This document shows positions 1 through 13,736 of a stretch of DNA of 64,000 bases, piece by piece. Source of the stretch: Amaranthus tricolor (lineage: Eukaryota > Streptophyta > Magnoliopsida > Caryophyllales > Amaranthaceae); contig NC_080052.1 in assembly GCF_026212465.1 (NCBI RefSeq), positions 13,203,434 to 13,267,433 on the forward strand. The letters are read 5' to 3'. Below the pieces are notes generated by a model. That model worked only from the letters and a program-made list of their open reading frames with translations. It made no database searches and was not told the origin of the DNA. Every line of letters starts with the position of its first letter. Position 1 is the first letter of the stretch. Position numbers and translations under genes: made by a program.

Positions 1-509
1 TCTTGTGAGCGGTGATTGGACCATAATACTTTAACCATGGTGATATCCTTCCGACGAGTACTACGGACCTTTTTATCCAACATCTGGACAGGCTGTTCCT
101 CATAGGTTAGGCTCTCATCAAATTCTAACGCCTCTGGATCTAATACATGAGAAGAGGCTGCGACGTATCGGTTCAACTGAGAAATGTGAAAAACGTCGTA
201 CACTTTACCTAGAGCATTAGGCAATGCTAACCGATAGGCTAACTTCGCTACTTTCTCCACAATGTCATAAGGAGCTATGAAGTGTGGGCTTAACTTCCCA
301 CGAGCACCAAAGCGAACTACTCCTTTCATTGGAGACACACGAAGTAGAACCTTGTCACCCACTTCAAATTCATCAGGCCGACGTCAGAGATCGGCGTACG
401 ATTTTTGTCTATCTTGGGCTGCTTTCATTTTCTCGCGAATTAACATTACTTGTTCAGTCATTTGAACAAGCATATCAGGTCCTAAGGTGACAGATTCAGT
501 AAAATCATC
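1..509 (-). pseudogene. Integrase C-terminal region and start of chromodomain-like tail (chromovirus)
   Basis: This continues the integrase reading frame after the TGA at 510-512. The translated strand shows the GPD and GDKVLLRVSPMKG-type blocks of the gypsy integrase C-terminal domain, an HxSQLNRY block, then a tail with VRSTRRKDITMVKVLWSNH. That tail resembles the start of a group II chromodomain (a region thought to steer integration into heterochromatin) and is cut by the window edge. A second in-frame TGA lies at 384-386, in a Leu-stop-Arg-Arg-Pro context where relatives usually have Arg, consistent with CGA to TGA. Confidence 0.85.
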
Positions 510-1031
510 TCAGCATACAGGACTACGGCACTTACGACTATAAAATGCTTCAAACGGAGCCATTTGAATCGTAGCTTGGTAACTGTTATTATAAGAGAAC
601 TCTACCAAATCCAAATGTTCATCCCATGAACCTTGCCATTCCATGGCTATCGCTCTCAACATGTCCTCCAGTATTTGATTGACACGTTCCGTCTGACCAT
701 CGGTCATTGGGTGGAAGGACGTACTATGAAGAAGGGTGGTCCCCAACGCTTGTTGTAGTGATTTCCAGAAATGTGACAAATATCGAGTATCCCGATCAGA
801 AACAATAGTACGAGGTATTCCATGATAGCTAATCACGTACTTAATATAAGCACGAGCAAGTTGTTCCATATCCCACTTACAATTCATTGGAATAAACCTT
901 GCCGACTTAGTAAGTCTGTCCACGATACCCCAAAGAGTATCATTACCAGCTCTTGTTCGTGGCAAACCCAACACAAAGTCCATGAAAATGTCGTCCCACT
1001 TCCATACTGGAATTTCAAGAGGTTGTAATAA
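510..1031 (-). pseudogene. Integrase catalytic core (chromovirus)
   Basis: Encodes the DDE integrase core that inserts retrotransposon cDNA. The first Asp is in MDFVLGLPR, the second in VSDRDTRYLS, and the Glu in DGQTERVNQILE. The frame is the same as the upstream RNase H part and is separated from it only by TGA 1032-1034. The stop at 510-512 follows RSPVC, where relatives have Trp, so a TGG to TGA change is likely. No frameshift is seen, so the core itself is well preserved. Confidence 0.92.
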
Positions 1032-1034
1032 TCA

Positions 1035-1937
1035 GGCAAGTCTCTTATGCTCACTCTGGACCTTTTGACACGTTAAGCACTTCGCAACAAATTCTGGAAT
1101 ATTCTTTTTCATACCCGACCACCAAAACATGCATTTTAAATCTTGATACATCATGTCTCCACCAGGATGAACTGAGTATCTAGAATTATGAGCTTCGTTC
1201 AATAATTTTTCCTTCAAAGAGTCACACCCATCCGGTACACACCACCGTCCTTTAAAATGAAGACTACCATCCTCATGAATTGTAAAAACTTCAGCACTTC
1301 CTTCGTTGATCTGCTTCCGAAGTTTAATGAACTTGGGGTCTTCCAATTGCTTATCCATAATCTCTTCGAAAAATGTAGGTTGAATGAACAATGCACTCAA
1401 CTTGGCTTCCAACTCCCCTTCTTGGATTATCTCTAAGTTCATTCTCTCAAACTCCTTACACAACTCCTCAAAGGTTATTAATGCTGAGACTGAGTGCCTC
1501 GATTTTCTGCTCAAAGCATCAGCGACCACATTCGCACGGCCTTCATGATAAGCAATCTCCAAGTCATAATCACTGATAAGTTCTAACCAACGTTGTTGGC
1601 GCAAATTCAACTCGGATTGAGTGAACAAAAATTGCAAACTCTTATGGTTTGTGAAGATCTTGCATTTGACACCATAGAGATAATGACGCCAGATTTTTAA
1701 TGCAAAAACCACAGCAGCTAATTCCAAGTCATGTGTTGGATAATTCACCTCATGAGTCTTCAGTTGACGCGAAGCACATGCCACTACTTTCCTATCTTGC
1801 ATTAAAACACAACCTAATCCATGTTTGGAAGCATCACTGTAGACGAAATATTCCAAAGATGGATCAGGTAAGGTCAACACTAGAGCTTTAGTTAACTTCT
1901 CCTTAAACAACTGAAATGCCTTCTCACACTCCTCGGT
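1035..1937 (-). pseudogene. RNase H and integrase zinc-binding region (chromovirus)
   Basis: The N-terminal part has the RNase H signature [13 protein letters not shown] and the [17 protein letters not shown] block, and ends with [13 protein letters not shown]. The usual FTDHKSL motif reads FTNHKSL, so a normally conserved catalytic Asp is Asn here. The C-terminal part has the integrase HHCC zinc finger (HNSRYSVH then CLTCQ). It is flanked by in-frame stops at 1938-1940 (TGA after FE, where relatives have Trp) and 1032-1034 (TGA after KRLA). It belongs to the single gag-pol frame. Confidence 0.9.
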
Positions 1938-1940
1938 TCA

Positions 1941-2906
1941 TTCGAACTTCTTCTCCTTCTTCATCAAGGATGTTAGCGGACGAGCGACACGAGAAAAATC
2001 CTTCACAAAATGACAATAGTACCCTGCCAAACCTAAGAAACTTTGAATATCCGTAACATTTTGGGGTGTAGGCTAGTCTCGGACTGCTTCTGTCTTTGCC
2101 GGATCAATAGAGATCCCCTCTTTAGAAACAAGGTGACCTAGAAAAGCCACCTGTTCTAACCAGAATTCGCACTTCGAAAACTTAGCATATAATTCATTTT
2201 CTCGAAGAATTTGCAAGACTACCCTTAAGTGTTCTTGATGCTCTTCACGAGTCTTAGAATATACCAAGATATCATCAATAAACACCACTACACACTTATC
2301 AAGATATGCATTAAAAACTCTATTCATCAACCCCATAAATGCAGCGGGTGCATAGGTTAATCCAAAAGGCATTACAGTGAATTCAAAATGTCCATATTTG
2401 GTTCGGAAATTTGACTTATTAATATCCTCCTCCTTAATGTGCAACTGGTGATATCCTGATCGTAAATCAATCTTAGAAAAGATTCCTGCCCCTTGCAACT
2501 GATCAAAAAGATCATCAATCAGTGGTAACGGATATTTATTCTTAATAGTGACTTTATTGAGTTCTCTGTAATCAATACAGAGACGCATCGTTCCATCCTT
2601 TTTCCTCACAAATAATACCGGGGCTTCCCAGGGAGAAACGCTAGGTCTTATATAACCCTTTTCTAAAACCTCCTCCAATTGCACCTTTAATTCTTCCATT
2701 TCCTTTGGAGGCATACAATAAGGGACTTTTGAAATTAGCCCTGTCCCAGGCACCAAATCAATTGAAAAGTCCACGTCTCTTTTCGGTGGCATGCCTGGAA
2801 GCTCTTCTAGAAATACATCCTTGAAGTCACAGACTACAGGTATATCATAAATTCGAACCTTCCACACCTCCACTTTACTTACACTACAAAAAAACCACGA
2901 TTGTCC
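1941..2906 (-). pseudogene. Reverse transcriptase (chromovirus)
   Basis: RNA-dependent DNA polymerase domain of the gypsy type. Visible blocks in order are [17 protein letters not shown], the first catalytic Asp in [25 protein letters not shown], and the catalytic box [11 protein letters not shown] followed by [11 protein letters not shown]. The frame carries a TAG at 2073-2075 in an Arg-Asp-stop-Pro-Thr-Pro context, where relatives have Trp. The sequence up to 1941 (SFLGLAGYYCHFV) continues the thumb region in the same frame. All catalytic residues of the palm are present, so inactivation comes from nonsense codons. Confidence 0.95.
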
Positions 2907-3590
2907 CTACTTGATTAGCTTCCTTGCTTCTAAGGACGACACGATTTTTACCTTGAGTCCCTTGGGAAGCTTTCTATATTTAACTTTCTTTCCTCGGGGT
3001 CCGCTTAGCGTTACAGATTGTCCCTCACAATCTATCACTGCCTTATATCTACCCAACCAATCCATCCCAAGGATTACATCTAGACCTTCCATTTCCAAAG
3101 ACAACAAATCACTCATGAATTTTGTCTTTCCTATATTGACCGACACCCCACGAAATAACATACTACAAAGAAAGGTCTCTCCGGAAGGAATAGCGACTGA
3201 GAAAGATGTTTTCTCGGGATTTCGCAATCCTAATTTTTTAATCCTAGACTTAGAAATAAACGAGTACGATGCACCAGAATCAAAAAGAACTTTAACAAAC
3301 TTTGAATTGATGCAAAAAGTACCCGTGACCACATCGGACACTTGTGCTGCTTCACTAGCGTTAACTGCTGATAGTCTGCCATTATTTTGAAAGACTGGGG
3401 TACCGCCTTCTTGACTACCTCGTTGTTCAGGAAAGTTTTCATTCCTAGTATTCCCTTGAGGTTGCTGAATTTCGGAATGATTTCTCTGAAACCTAAGGTT
3501 TGAGACACCCCCAGGGTTTCTACCAAAATCACCACCGTTTTGATTTCCATTTCCCATGTCATTGCCACTTCGACCATTACCGAAGCGTTG
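2907..3590 (-). pseudogene. Aspartic protease (chromovirus)
   Basis: Retropepsin-type protease that would cleave the gag-pol polyprotein. The active site reads VLFDSGASYSFIS and the downstream block is VILGMDWLGRYKAVIDC. It lies in the same frame as gag and RT. The boundaries are an in-frame TAG (2907-2909, before GQSW) and a TAA (3591-3593). The N-terminal 70 or so residues are Asn/Gly/Gln-rich linker. Confidence 0.9.
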
Positions 3591-4628
3591 TTATGGAAAA
3601 CCTCTGTGATTCCCTCCTTGAGGTTCTTATTGTCCCAATCGAGTATAACACTCGTACATTTTATGACCCGATTTACCACCGTATGAACAGTCCACTAATG
3701 CTCCTCGACAATCTCTCCCTGGATGATTTTTCTGGCATCTCCTACAGTTATAAATTCTTTCCTTCCCATTGCGGTCATAAAGTGGTTTTTGTACCCTGGC
3801 CTCAAATGTCGAACCTCTCCCACCTTTACTTGACTGTCCTGGCTGGTACACTTTTTCTTGATAACCCCCATAGGCTTTGTGTTTCTTAAAGTGGTTTTGT
3901 GCATGATTACTCCCGCTCTATGCATTCTGGAACATAGGTTCCCTCCTCTTGTCCCCACTATGGGCCAACTTCTCTTGCTCCTTCCTAATAACATTTCCTA
4001 TTTGGGTTGCCCTCTTATATAACTGGTCTAAAGTATCGTACCTATCGGTCTCAATGTGTTTTTGAATCTCGTACGATAAACCCAGTTCGAAGCGTTGCAT
4101 TTTCTTTGTTTCAGTCGGGACGTCCTGGGGGCAAAACTTCAGAAATTCCATAAATTTCTGATAATACTCATCCACTGTTAAATTCCCCATTTCAAAGCTA
4201 GCAAACTCGTTTGACTTATCCTTCCTCACGTGAGGTGGGTAGAATTGATCCCTTAACGCTCCCCTAAAATGTTCCCAGCTTAATTCACCATCATTCTCTT
4301 CTATCAGCCTCGCCTTACTATGTGTCCACCAGTAGTCAGCATCTTCCACCAGATAAAATGTAGCCTGATCGACCATAAATTTCGCGGGACATCGAACTAC
4401 AATAAAGAGTTTGTCAAATTCTCGAAGCCAGTTTTCCAGTGCAGAAGGTTGTCCTTTCCCATCATAAGTAAATGGCTTACTCTGGGCTATTCTCTTACTA
4501 ATCGATGAAGCCCTCTCTTCCAAGGATTTCTGTCTGGGATTTCTTGCACCAACTAGGGCTTTTACTAGGTTCCGAAGTACACGGTCAGAGTCACCTCTAT
4601 TTCCGTTCTTTCTCAATAATGGAGGCAT
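3591..4628 (-). pseudogene. gag: Gag (chromovirus)
   Basis: Nucleocapsid precursor. The start is the ATG at 4628-4626 (MPPLLRKNG); an open stretch further upstream shows no gag similarity. A retrotrans_gag-type core is visible (ALENWLREFDKLF, WWTHSKARL, WEHFRGALRDQFYPP, FEMGNLTVDEYYQKF). A degenerate pair of CCHC knuckles lies near 3640-3720: CRRCQKNHPGRDC, then CSYGGKSGHKMYEC, in which the second Cys has become Gly. In-frame stops lie at 3918-3920 (TAG), 3627-3629 (TAA) and 3591-3593 (TAA), all explainable as Gln codons changed by C to T. Confidence 0.9.
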
Positions 4629-5151
4629 GATGGAAGGTATACTGCATTTTAATAAACAAAGTATATATATAAATATTCTATTTCCATCATCGAGGTTAAA
4701 CAAAACTTAGGCTAATATAGCTTCTTAGAGATAAGGAGGTCTATCCTAATAGTTGGTAGAATTAATAAGTTGAGCTTGCTAATCGGCTCCTAAGCTTCCG
4801 CCAAATAAAAAAAATTATTTTAATTAATTATACTAATGCTCAATATTCACAAAATTTCAACATCGTAATATATCAAACTTCACAAATTCAGCTAATGAGA
4901 AGAGGTTATAAATAATTAAACAGAAAATCAAGATGATATTATAATTCAACCTGCATACTCTGCCATAACATATTATTAAATTCCAAAATACTTGGGTACA
5001 AAGTCCCATATAATCATCGTTCTTCCTTCTTCGTAACCATAATGTCGAAACAAAATAGAAGAAACTTATCGACAAAATATCCATACATCATTATTAGCGT
5101 GAAAATAGTCATATAAAATCATAAGCATAAATACTACAATCAAAAGCAAGA
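4629..5151 (-). other. Chromovirus leader between extra ORF and gag, no gene seen
   Basis: AT-rich sequence between the acidic leader ORF and the gag start. It contains short open stretches without recognisable domains. It probably is untranslated leader or intron-like sequence of the retrotransposon. Confidence 0.5.
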
Positions 5152-6012
5152 TCATATAGTAAAAGGCGATGCATCCATACGGTCCCGATCTTCCTCATAT
5201 AAGTCAGGGTCAAAATCAGCATCCCCGGAGTCGTCACTGGATGTGCTATTAGAATCAGTGGGTGTCTCTATGGGTAGGAAGTCACTCATATCTAGTTGTT
5301 CCTTAGAATCTAAAAGCTCAACAATTTTTGGTTCAGGTAATATTTCTTCCCACATTGTAATTTCACTATCGTCCTCACTCATACTGTCTTCTTGTTCCGG
5401 CGGCTCTCCTCGCCACATCACAATATCTCTATCACTCTCGCTCATGATATCTTCCCTATCAGCTGCTTTTACCTCCATATCAGCATTATATCCCCCTTCC
5501 ACACTATCCTCATAAAACTCTTCAACCTCCTCTTCGAAATTTTTCCCAGTATTTTCCTCCAGACCTTCTTCGGGGACTTCCTTGGGCTCTTCTTCTAGAT
5601 CCTCATCAGGATCCTCCTCATCAAAATCTATCTGCAGAACTGAGTTAGGGTCGACTACTGGAACATCCTCCTCAACAATCTCAGCCCTTGCCCCACTAGC
5701 CTCAGCATTCTCACATCTCTCATTGTCTACAACATCCATTCCTCTATCCTATCTGTCAAACTCTCGCTCCAATTGAGCAATTCTCTCATTCAACTTAGCA
5801 ATTTCCTTAGCTATTATTCCCTCATAAACTTGTAGAGACTTTTTATAGATCATCTCCATCCTGCGCTTATAATCTAGTTCACTCTCTCCTTCTTTCCTGT
5901 CCCAAATTTTTAATGCTTCTATCTCTGCCCAGACCGGTTCATTAACTAAGGCTCTCCATGGTTCTTCTACGGTACTACTTTCCCCTTCGGCAGATATTTT
6001 TCCTTTATCCAT
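5152..6012 (-). pseudogene. Extra leader ORF upstream of gag: coiled-coil plus acidic protein
   Basis: An 87-codon segment (5749-6012) and a 195-codon segment (5152-5739) lie in the same frame. They are separated only by one TAG (5749-5751) and three codons, so together they form an ORF of about 286 codons. The N-terminal part starts MDKGKISAEGESS and has a charged, probably helical region (YKRRMEMIYKKSLQ, then AKLNERIAQLEREFDR). The C-terminal part is extremely Asp/Glu-rich with two repeats of the type DIVMWRGEPPEQEDSMSE / EITMWEEILPEPK. No enzymatic motif is seen. It lies between the primer-binding site and gag, where typical chromoviruses have no ORF. Function unknown. Confidence 0.7.
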
Positions 6013-6320
6013 GACAGATAAAAAAAAGTTCGTAATCCCTGACTCACAAAAGAATGAAAGAGCAAAGGAGCAATCAATTTCTAAACTCAGATAATATCAT
6101 AATTCATCAAAAAATATCTAACAAGCACACAACACTATTAAAACTTGTCTCGGAAACTTAGCTTAAGGTGTTAAAACCAGGTCATAAATACCCCTTAATG
6201 TCTACCCATTACTCTCACAACTTTTATATGTATTTATTTAGTTATTTATTTATTTTATTTATTTATTTATTTTTTTTATAGCCTATTGACTTATGCGTAT
6301 AACGCTAGAATAGAACTCCC
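6013..6320 (-). other. Chromovirus untranslated leader
   Basis: About 300 bases between the primer-binding site and the extra ORF. It contains an ATTT-rich low-complexity patch at about 6233-6277 (TTTATTTATTT type). No gene is seen. Confidence 0.6.
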
Positions 6321-6332
6321 GCTCTGATACCA
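6321..6332 (-). promoter_or_regulatory. Primer-binding site, initiator-Met tRNA type
   Basis: The minus strand reads TGGTATCAGAGC, two bases downstream of the LTR end. This is the standard plant primer-binding site complementary to the 3' end of initiator methionine tRNA, and it fixes the element's orientation. Confidence 0.93.
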
Positions 6333-6334
6333 GT

Positions 6335-9439
<3,105 letters not shown>

Positions 9440-10358
9440 ATTTCGAAATTAATTCTGTTCCTTTCATACCACAGAGACCATATGACGCAGCCTAGGATGA
9501 GATCCCAGAGCTTTCGCTCATTTCGGTTTTTCACCAGGCCAAGCCATTCCATGCTGAAATTCTTGCACCGATTTTGGAGGGCACTAGAAAGATTCCACCA
9601 TTCTAACATTTTCATCCAAGCGCACCAGGAAAATCTGCATGTAAATAGGATGTGAGAGTTTGATTCTAGTTCCATGCTACAGAACGGGCAGACGGCCTAT
9701 TCAGGGGTGATAATCCCCTTTTCCACCAGAAAGTCATCAGTTTTCAGTTTTTCCAGATTTGCTAACCATACAGATAATTGTGCTCTTGGGGGGGATAATT
9801 TTCTGCCATACAATGTTGATAATGGGTTTGGGGAGAGTGGGAGTGTTGGATTCATTTATTTTCGCAATGATACCCTTTGCGGGATAGCAAAATTTGCCAG
9901 AGTATTTCCAGTACACACCATCCTCTATGTCCTTATTCGGTTTTTTTTTTTGTTCTATGAGTTGTTGGAGTCTTAGGACTTCGTGATTTTCCAACTCATA
10001 TAGGATTCTGCGCCATCTGAGATGCCAACTCCAAGATCCCTCGTTCCAATACCCCATCTGATTTATCTGTAAATTTTTTTGAAGTGATATTGCAAATAAT
10101 CTGGGGAAAGTGGGACCATGTACCCTCTCTGATTTTGCTAAACGTTTCTGACGATGCTTTGAGTCCTTTGATGTCATGTACAGATTTAAGGATTTTTTTC
10201 CCTATAGAGTTATCAGATTCAGAGAACCGCCACCACCATTTGAATAGTAGGATCATATTTTTATGCATAATATTTCCTACCCCCAGGCCTCCCATTTCTT
10301 TCGGAAGTTCAATATCTGACCACTTAATTCTAGAATTCAAAAGTAGTTGATAATGCAC
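9440..10358 (-). pseudogene. LINE ORF2, C-terminal region with zf-RVT-like domain
   Basis: Overlapping open stretches 9996-10358, 9737-10177 and 9440-9675 encode the region after the RT. The first (WSDIELPKEMGGLGV and KWWWRF) is typical of plant L1 connection domains. The last shows SHILFTCRFSWCAWMKM and YERNRINFE, resembling the zf-RVT domain. Two frameshifts are needed to join them. The coding sequence stops abruptly at the LTR edge at 9439. Confidence 0.8.
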
Positions 10359-11561
10359 ATGGGATTTTTGGGAGCAAATATAAGAGTATCATCAGCAAAT
10401 TGAAGGTGTTTTAGACTTACCTTTGTCTTTCCTAAATGGAGAGCTTCAATCAAGTTCAAGTCATCCGCCTTTTTCAGAAGGCACACCAGGGCTTCACTGA
10501 CCAGGATAAAGAGATACGGTGATAGGGGATCACCTTGCCTCAAACCCTTTTCCATCTTAAATGGTTTCATGAGGAGCCATTTAAAAGGATAGACATTGAT
10601 GCAGTGCTAACACAGTTCATAATCCACTTAATCCTCTGCCAAAGCCATGCTTTTTCATGAGGACTTCTAAGAAAGCCCAGTTTACTGAGTCATAGGCTTT
10701 TTGGAAGTCTAGTTTTATTAGAGTTCCAAGGATCTTTCTTTTTCTTAGCCATCTTAGGGACTCACTTGCAATCAAAACACCATCTAAAATTTGTCTGTTC
10801 ATCACAAACGCACTTTGGGATTCATCGATCAGAGGAGTAATCACTTCTTTGAGACGGGAGGAAAGGATTTTTGAGATAATTTTGTAGAGAGCACCCACCA
10901 TACTAATTGGCCTGTAATCTTCAATGGACGAAGGGTTTTCAACCTTTGGTATCAACAAAACCCTGGTGACATTCAGATGCCTCACCGTGCAACCGTTTAC
11001 AATGAAATCCATGACAAATTCGTAGATTTCATCCTTAATAACATCCCACATTTCCCTGATGAACTTGAAGTTGTACCCATCAAACCCCAGAGCCTTGTCA
11101 GTACCACATGCCCAAACAACTATCTTAACTTACTCTCTCGTGGGGGTTTGTTCAAGGAATTCTGATTGCGCTTCCATGATTTTCGGTTGGTCGTCCAGAT
11201 TAAAGTCAAATACCGGTACCTGTTCTTGTGCAAATCTTTGTGCAAAGTGATTTCTGATTTCAGATTTGAGGTTTGAGACCCCATTTATACTCCTGCCATT
11301 GATGTTTGTCCGGATAATCTCATTCTTCTTTCTTCTGAAGATTGTCGATGCATGGAAAAATTTTGTGTTATGATCCTTCATGTTGAAGCCGTATGTTCTA
11401 GCCCTTTGTCTCCACACTCTTTCTCTTTGTATAAGCAACGTATGTAGAAGGCAATTCGTTGCCTTCAACATGGCCATCTCCATGTCATTAAGATTCCTGT
11501 CATCACTTATTCTTTCAAGATCATGTATGACTGATTCAAGTTCAGAGATTTTATTATCCAT
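10337..11561 (-). pseudogene. LINE ORF2, reverse transcriptase domain
   Basis: Several frames together cover the RT domain. 11130-11561 holds the linker (FNMKDHNTKFFHASTIFRRKK). 10617-11051 holds IEDYRPISMVGALYKIISK, QSAFVMNRQILDGVL and the first catalytic Asp in IKLDFQKAYDSVNW. 10337-10570 holds GLRQGDPLSPYLF and the catalytic FADD box (LQFADDTLIF). This order is the plant L1 RT. Frameshifts and stops between pieces show it is dead. Confidence 0.9.
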
Positions 11562-11845
11562 GTGGTCAAAATTTTCTTTTCGCCATGTTTTTATAGGGGC
11601 CTTGAGGCTCTTCAGCTTACTATGCAGGGATTCATTCAGAATGTGTCGCCATTCATTAATGAGAAAACCTTTAAATTTCGGATTCTAGAACTAGGCATCG
11701 TAGCATCTGAAAGTTTTGGGACCCCAGTTGTTGCCACCTTCCAATGACAGAAGAAAAGGATTGTGGTTCGATAAGCTTCTTTTTAGACCCACCATATTCA
11801 AGTTCGAGAATCTCCTCAACCACGCATGACAGCATAGGCCTCTAT

Positions 11846-12316
11846 CTAGCTTGCTTTTCGATTCATTCCTCCTCCAAGTAAACTTAATGCCATGTAGGGT
11901 ATGTCAATGAGGCGTAATTCTACTCTCCACTCCAAGAAATATCTCATGCTCCGATCGCATCTAAAGGTTCCAACTCTTTCCCCTGAGTGTAAACTGACAT
12001 TGAAGTCACCCAACAGCAGAATTGGTTTATTAATCCCTATCACCATTTGTTTAAGCTTCTCAAATAAGGCGTATCTTTCTACTCTATCATTGTATCCATA
12101 GATCACTCCCACACAACAGTCGAAGTTGAATTTGATGATACACCCTTCAAGCAGGATCCACCTATTCCCAGTATGTTTATTTGAGACTCTGAATGTTTTC
12201 GTGTCCCAAGCTGCAATTACCTCACCTCCGTTCGTATCACTAGCATAGACTTCACATATGTCGTATTCATCATTACCCCACATCCTCTTCATCCTACTCC
12301 TAATGGATCTTTTATG
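11846..12316 (-). pseudogene. LINE ORF2, C-terminal part of AP-like endonuclease
   Basis: An open stretch from 12292 encodes the second half of an exonuclease/endonuclease/phosphatase fold. It shows AAWDTKTFRVS, CCVGVIYGYN and the signature LLLGDFNVSLHSGERVG with the catalytic Asp/Asn pair. The first metal-binding motifs are absent, so this is not a functional nuclease. The reading frame differs from the downstream RT part, implying frameshift(s) between 11562 and 11846. Confidence 0.8.
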
Positions 12317-12626
12317 TTTTGATTATCTTAAGCATAATTCTTATGGTTTTAATGATGACGGAGTTCACTATGGAGATTTTAGCTCGGGTGAAGATGTTCT
12401 ACAAAGAAAATGAGCAAAAGAGTAGAAGAGTGTTTATAATGCAAAAGTTTTGAAGTGAAATTTGATACATGTATACTCTTTTGGCCATAACATTTTATAC
12501 GAAGATTGCATTAATGCAATGTTTGGGGCATTGGAAATTAGACTTCAAGAGCTTTTCAACGGTATATTATATGTCCAATTCCAATAATCGAGTAAGAAAT
12601 GACGATTGTTTGAAGTTCGCTAAAAT
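12317..12626. other. Unclassified spacer between LINE and CACTA-1
   Basis: About 310 bases without a convincing ORF or repeat. This is the sequence into which both the LINE and CACTA-1 appear to be placed. It contains a stretch (about 12470-12615) that reads like plant intergenic sequence of unknown origin. The last three bases before CACTA-1 (AAT) are the candidate target duplication. Confidence 0.5.
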
Positions 12627-12640
12627 CACTAGTGGAAAAA
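12627..12640 (+). repeat. CACTA-1 5' terminal inverted repeat
   Basis: CACTAGTGGAAAAA. The identical terminus is found at 38113 and 46897 in CACTA-2. CACTA is the hallmark terminus of this superfamily. The 3-bp candidate target duplication is 12624-12626. Confidence 0.93.
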
Positions 12641-12644
12641 AACG

Positions 12645-12945
12645 TATTTGCTGCTAATCATTTGCTGCGGTTTTTATGTATACGCAGCAATAAGTAGGAA
12701 AAAGAATTGAAAAAAAAACAATTAATTGCTGCGGTTTTATAAAGTGACCGCTGCAAATACTCCATAGCAACATTAATTGCTGCGGTTTTTCAAGGCACCA
12801 CAGCAAATAACCCTTATGCAATTATTTTTTGCTGCGGTTATCATGGGGGCCCGCAGCAAATACCGTTTCAGCATAATCGTTTCAGCAAGTAGGAGCTTTA
12901 ATTACTGCGGTTATGTCATTGGACCGCAGCAAATAACCCATTTTT
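12645..12945. repeat. CACTA-1 5' subterminal repeats
   Basis: Several copies of TTTGCTGCGG and its complement CCGCAGCAAA occur as inverted pairs around short spacers, for example at about 12658-12690, 12726-12752, 12778-12808, 12827-12860 and 12902-12933. Subterminal arrays of this kind are the usual binding sites of the TNPA-type accessory protein in En/Spm elements. The binding role here is inferred. Confidence 0.88.
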
Positions 12946-13736
12946 TTAATTTTCTTTTCAAAACCTGCCTCTTATAAACGTTATACTCGAAAACGGCTGT
13001 TGTACCATTATCTTCTTCAGGTTAATTCCATTGTGTTCTTCAAGTTCCATTCCTCTTCAATTTCACATACACTGTCTTCTTTAACCCACGCATATACTGT
13101 GTCTTCACACGTAAAACCCACGAACATTTCAAAATAAACCCACGGAATTTCAATGTATTGTTGAGTTTTCTTGTTTTAATCTATTACATTTCAACCCACC
13201 ATTATTGCTTTTCCTTCAAAAACTCAAGAAACCCACGAAATTAGGGCTAATTCTTCATCTTCAAAATCATGCTGCTACTATTCTTGTTCATCTTTGGTCA
13301 TGTTCATCTTCAAAACCCACGAAATTAAGGTATTTTTTCTCTTTTTAATTTGTTAAGCATTTCAATTTTGCAAGATATTCATGAAAACACTCGAAAATTA
13401 GGGCAACTGTGTGTATACTAATATTGTTTCTCTGTTTTCGTTTTAGATAACATAACCCACGAAATCAAGTTTATTATATTTATTTTACTAATTTGCAAGT
13501 TCATATCTTTATTGTTTAACAAGTAATTTAGTAATTTAGTGCTAAAGATATCATTTTATTTGTGAATTTTACATTATTGAAGTTTATGTTATTAGTTTGT
13601 TAAATGTTTGTGTAATTTGTTAAAAATGTGGTTTGTTGTTAATTGTTATACTTATTAGAATTAGAATATAAATAAGTATATATGTTTAAAAGTTGTGTAT
13701 TAATTTTGTTTTGAATCAATAATCACACTAATTAGG
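12946..13736 (+). other. CACTA-1 5' untranslated region and possible promoter
   Basis: No coding sequence is recognised. The segment lies between the subterminal repeats and the tnp2 start and has short repeats of the type ACCCACGAA (for example near 13087, 13115, 13230, 13316 and 13457). It may contain the promoter, untranslated exon and intron of tnp2, but no element can be assigned securely. Confidence 0.45.

Larger units (their letters stand above)
9440..12316 (-). mobile_element. L1-type LINE, 5'-truncated, interrupted by the chromovirus
   Basis: Minus-strand non-LTR retrotransposon ORF2 remains in the order endonuclease end, RT, C-terminal zinc-knuckle-like region. The N-terminal half of the endonuclease and any ORF1 are missing, as expected from 5' truncation. 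The 5' boundary near 12316 is approximate and marks where similarity to ORF2 ends. At the left, the ORF is cut in mid-coding sequence (ERNRINFE) by the chromovirus LTR, so the 3' rest should lie beyond the left side of the window. Confidence 0.85.

Noticed and set aside
12317..12626. A host gene exon between LINE and CACTA-1
   Set aside because: The 62-codon open stretch at 12469-12657 runs into the CACTA terminus and shows no domain.
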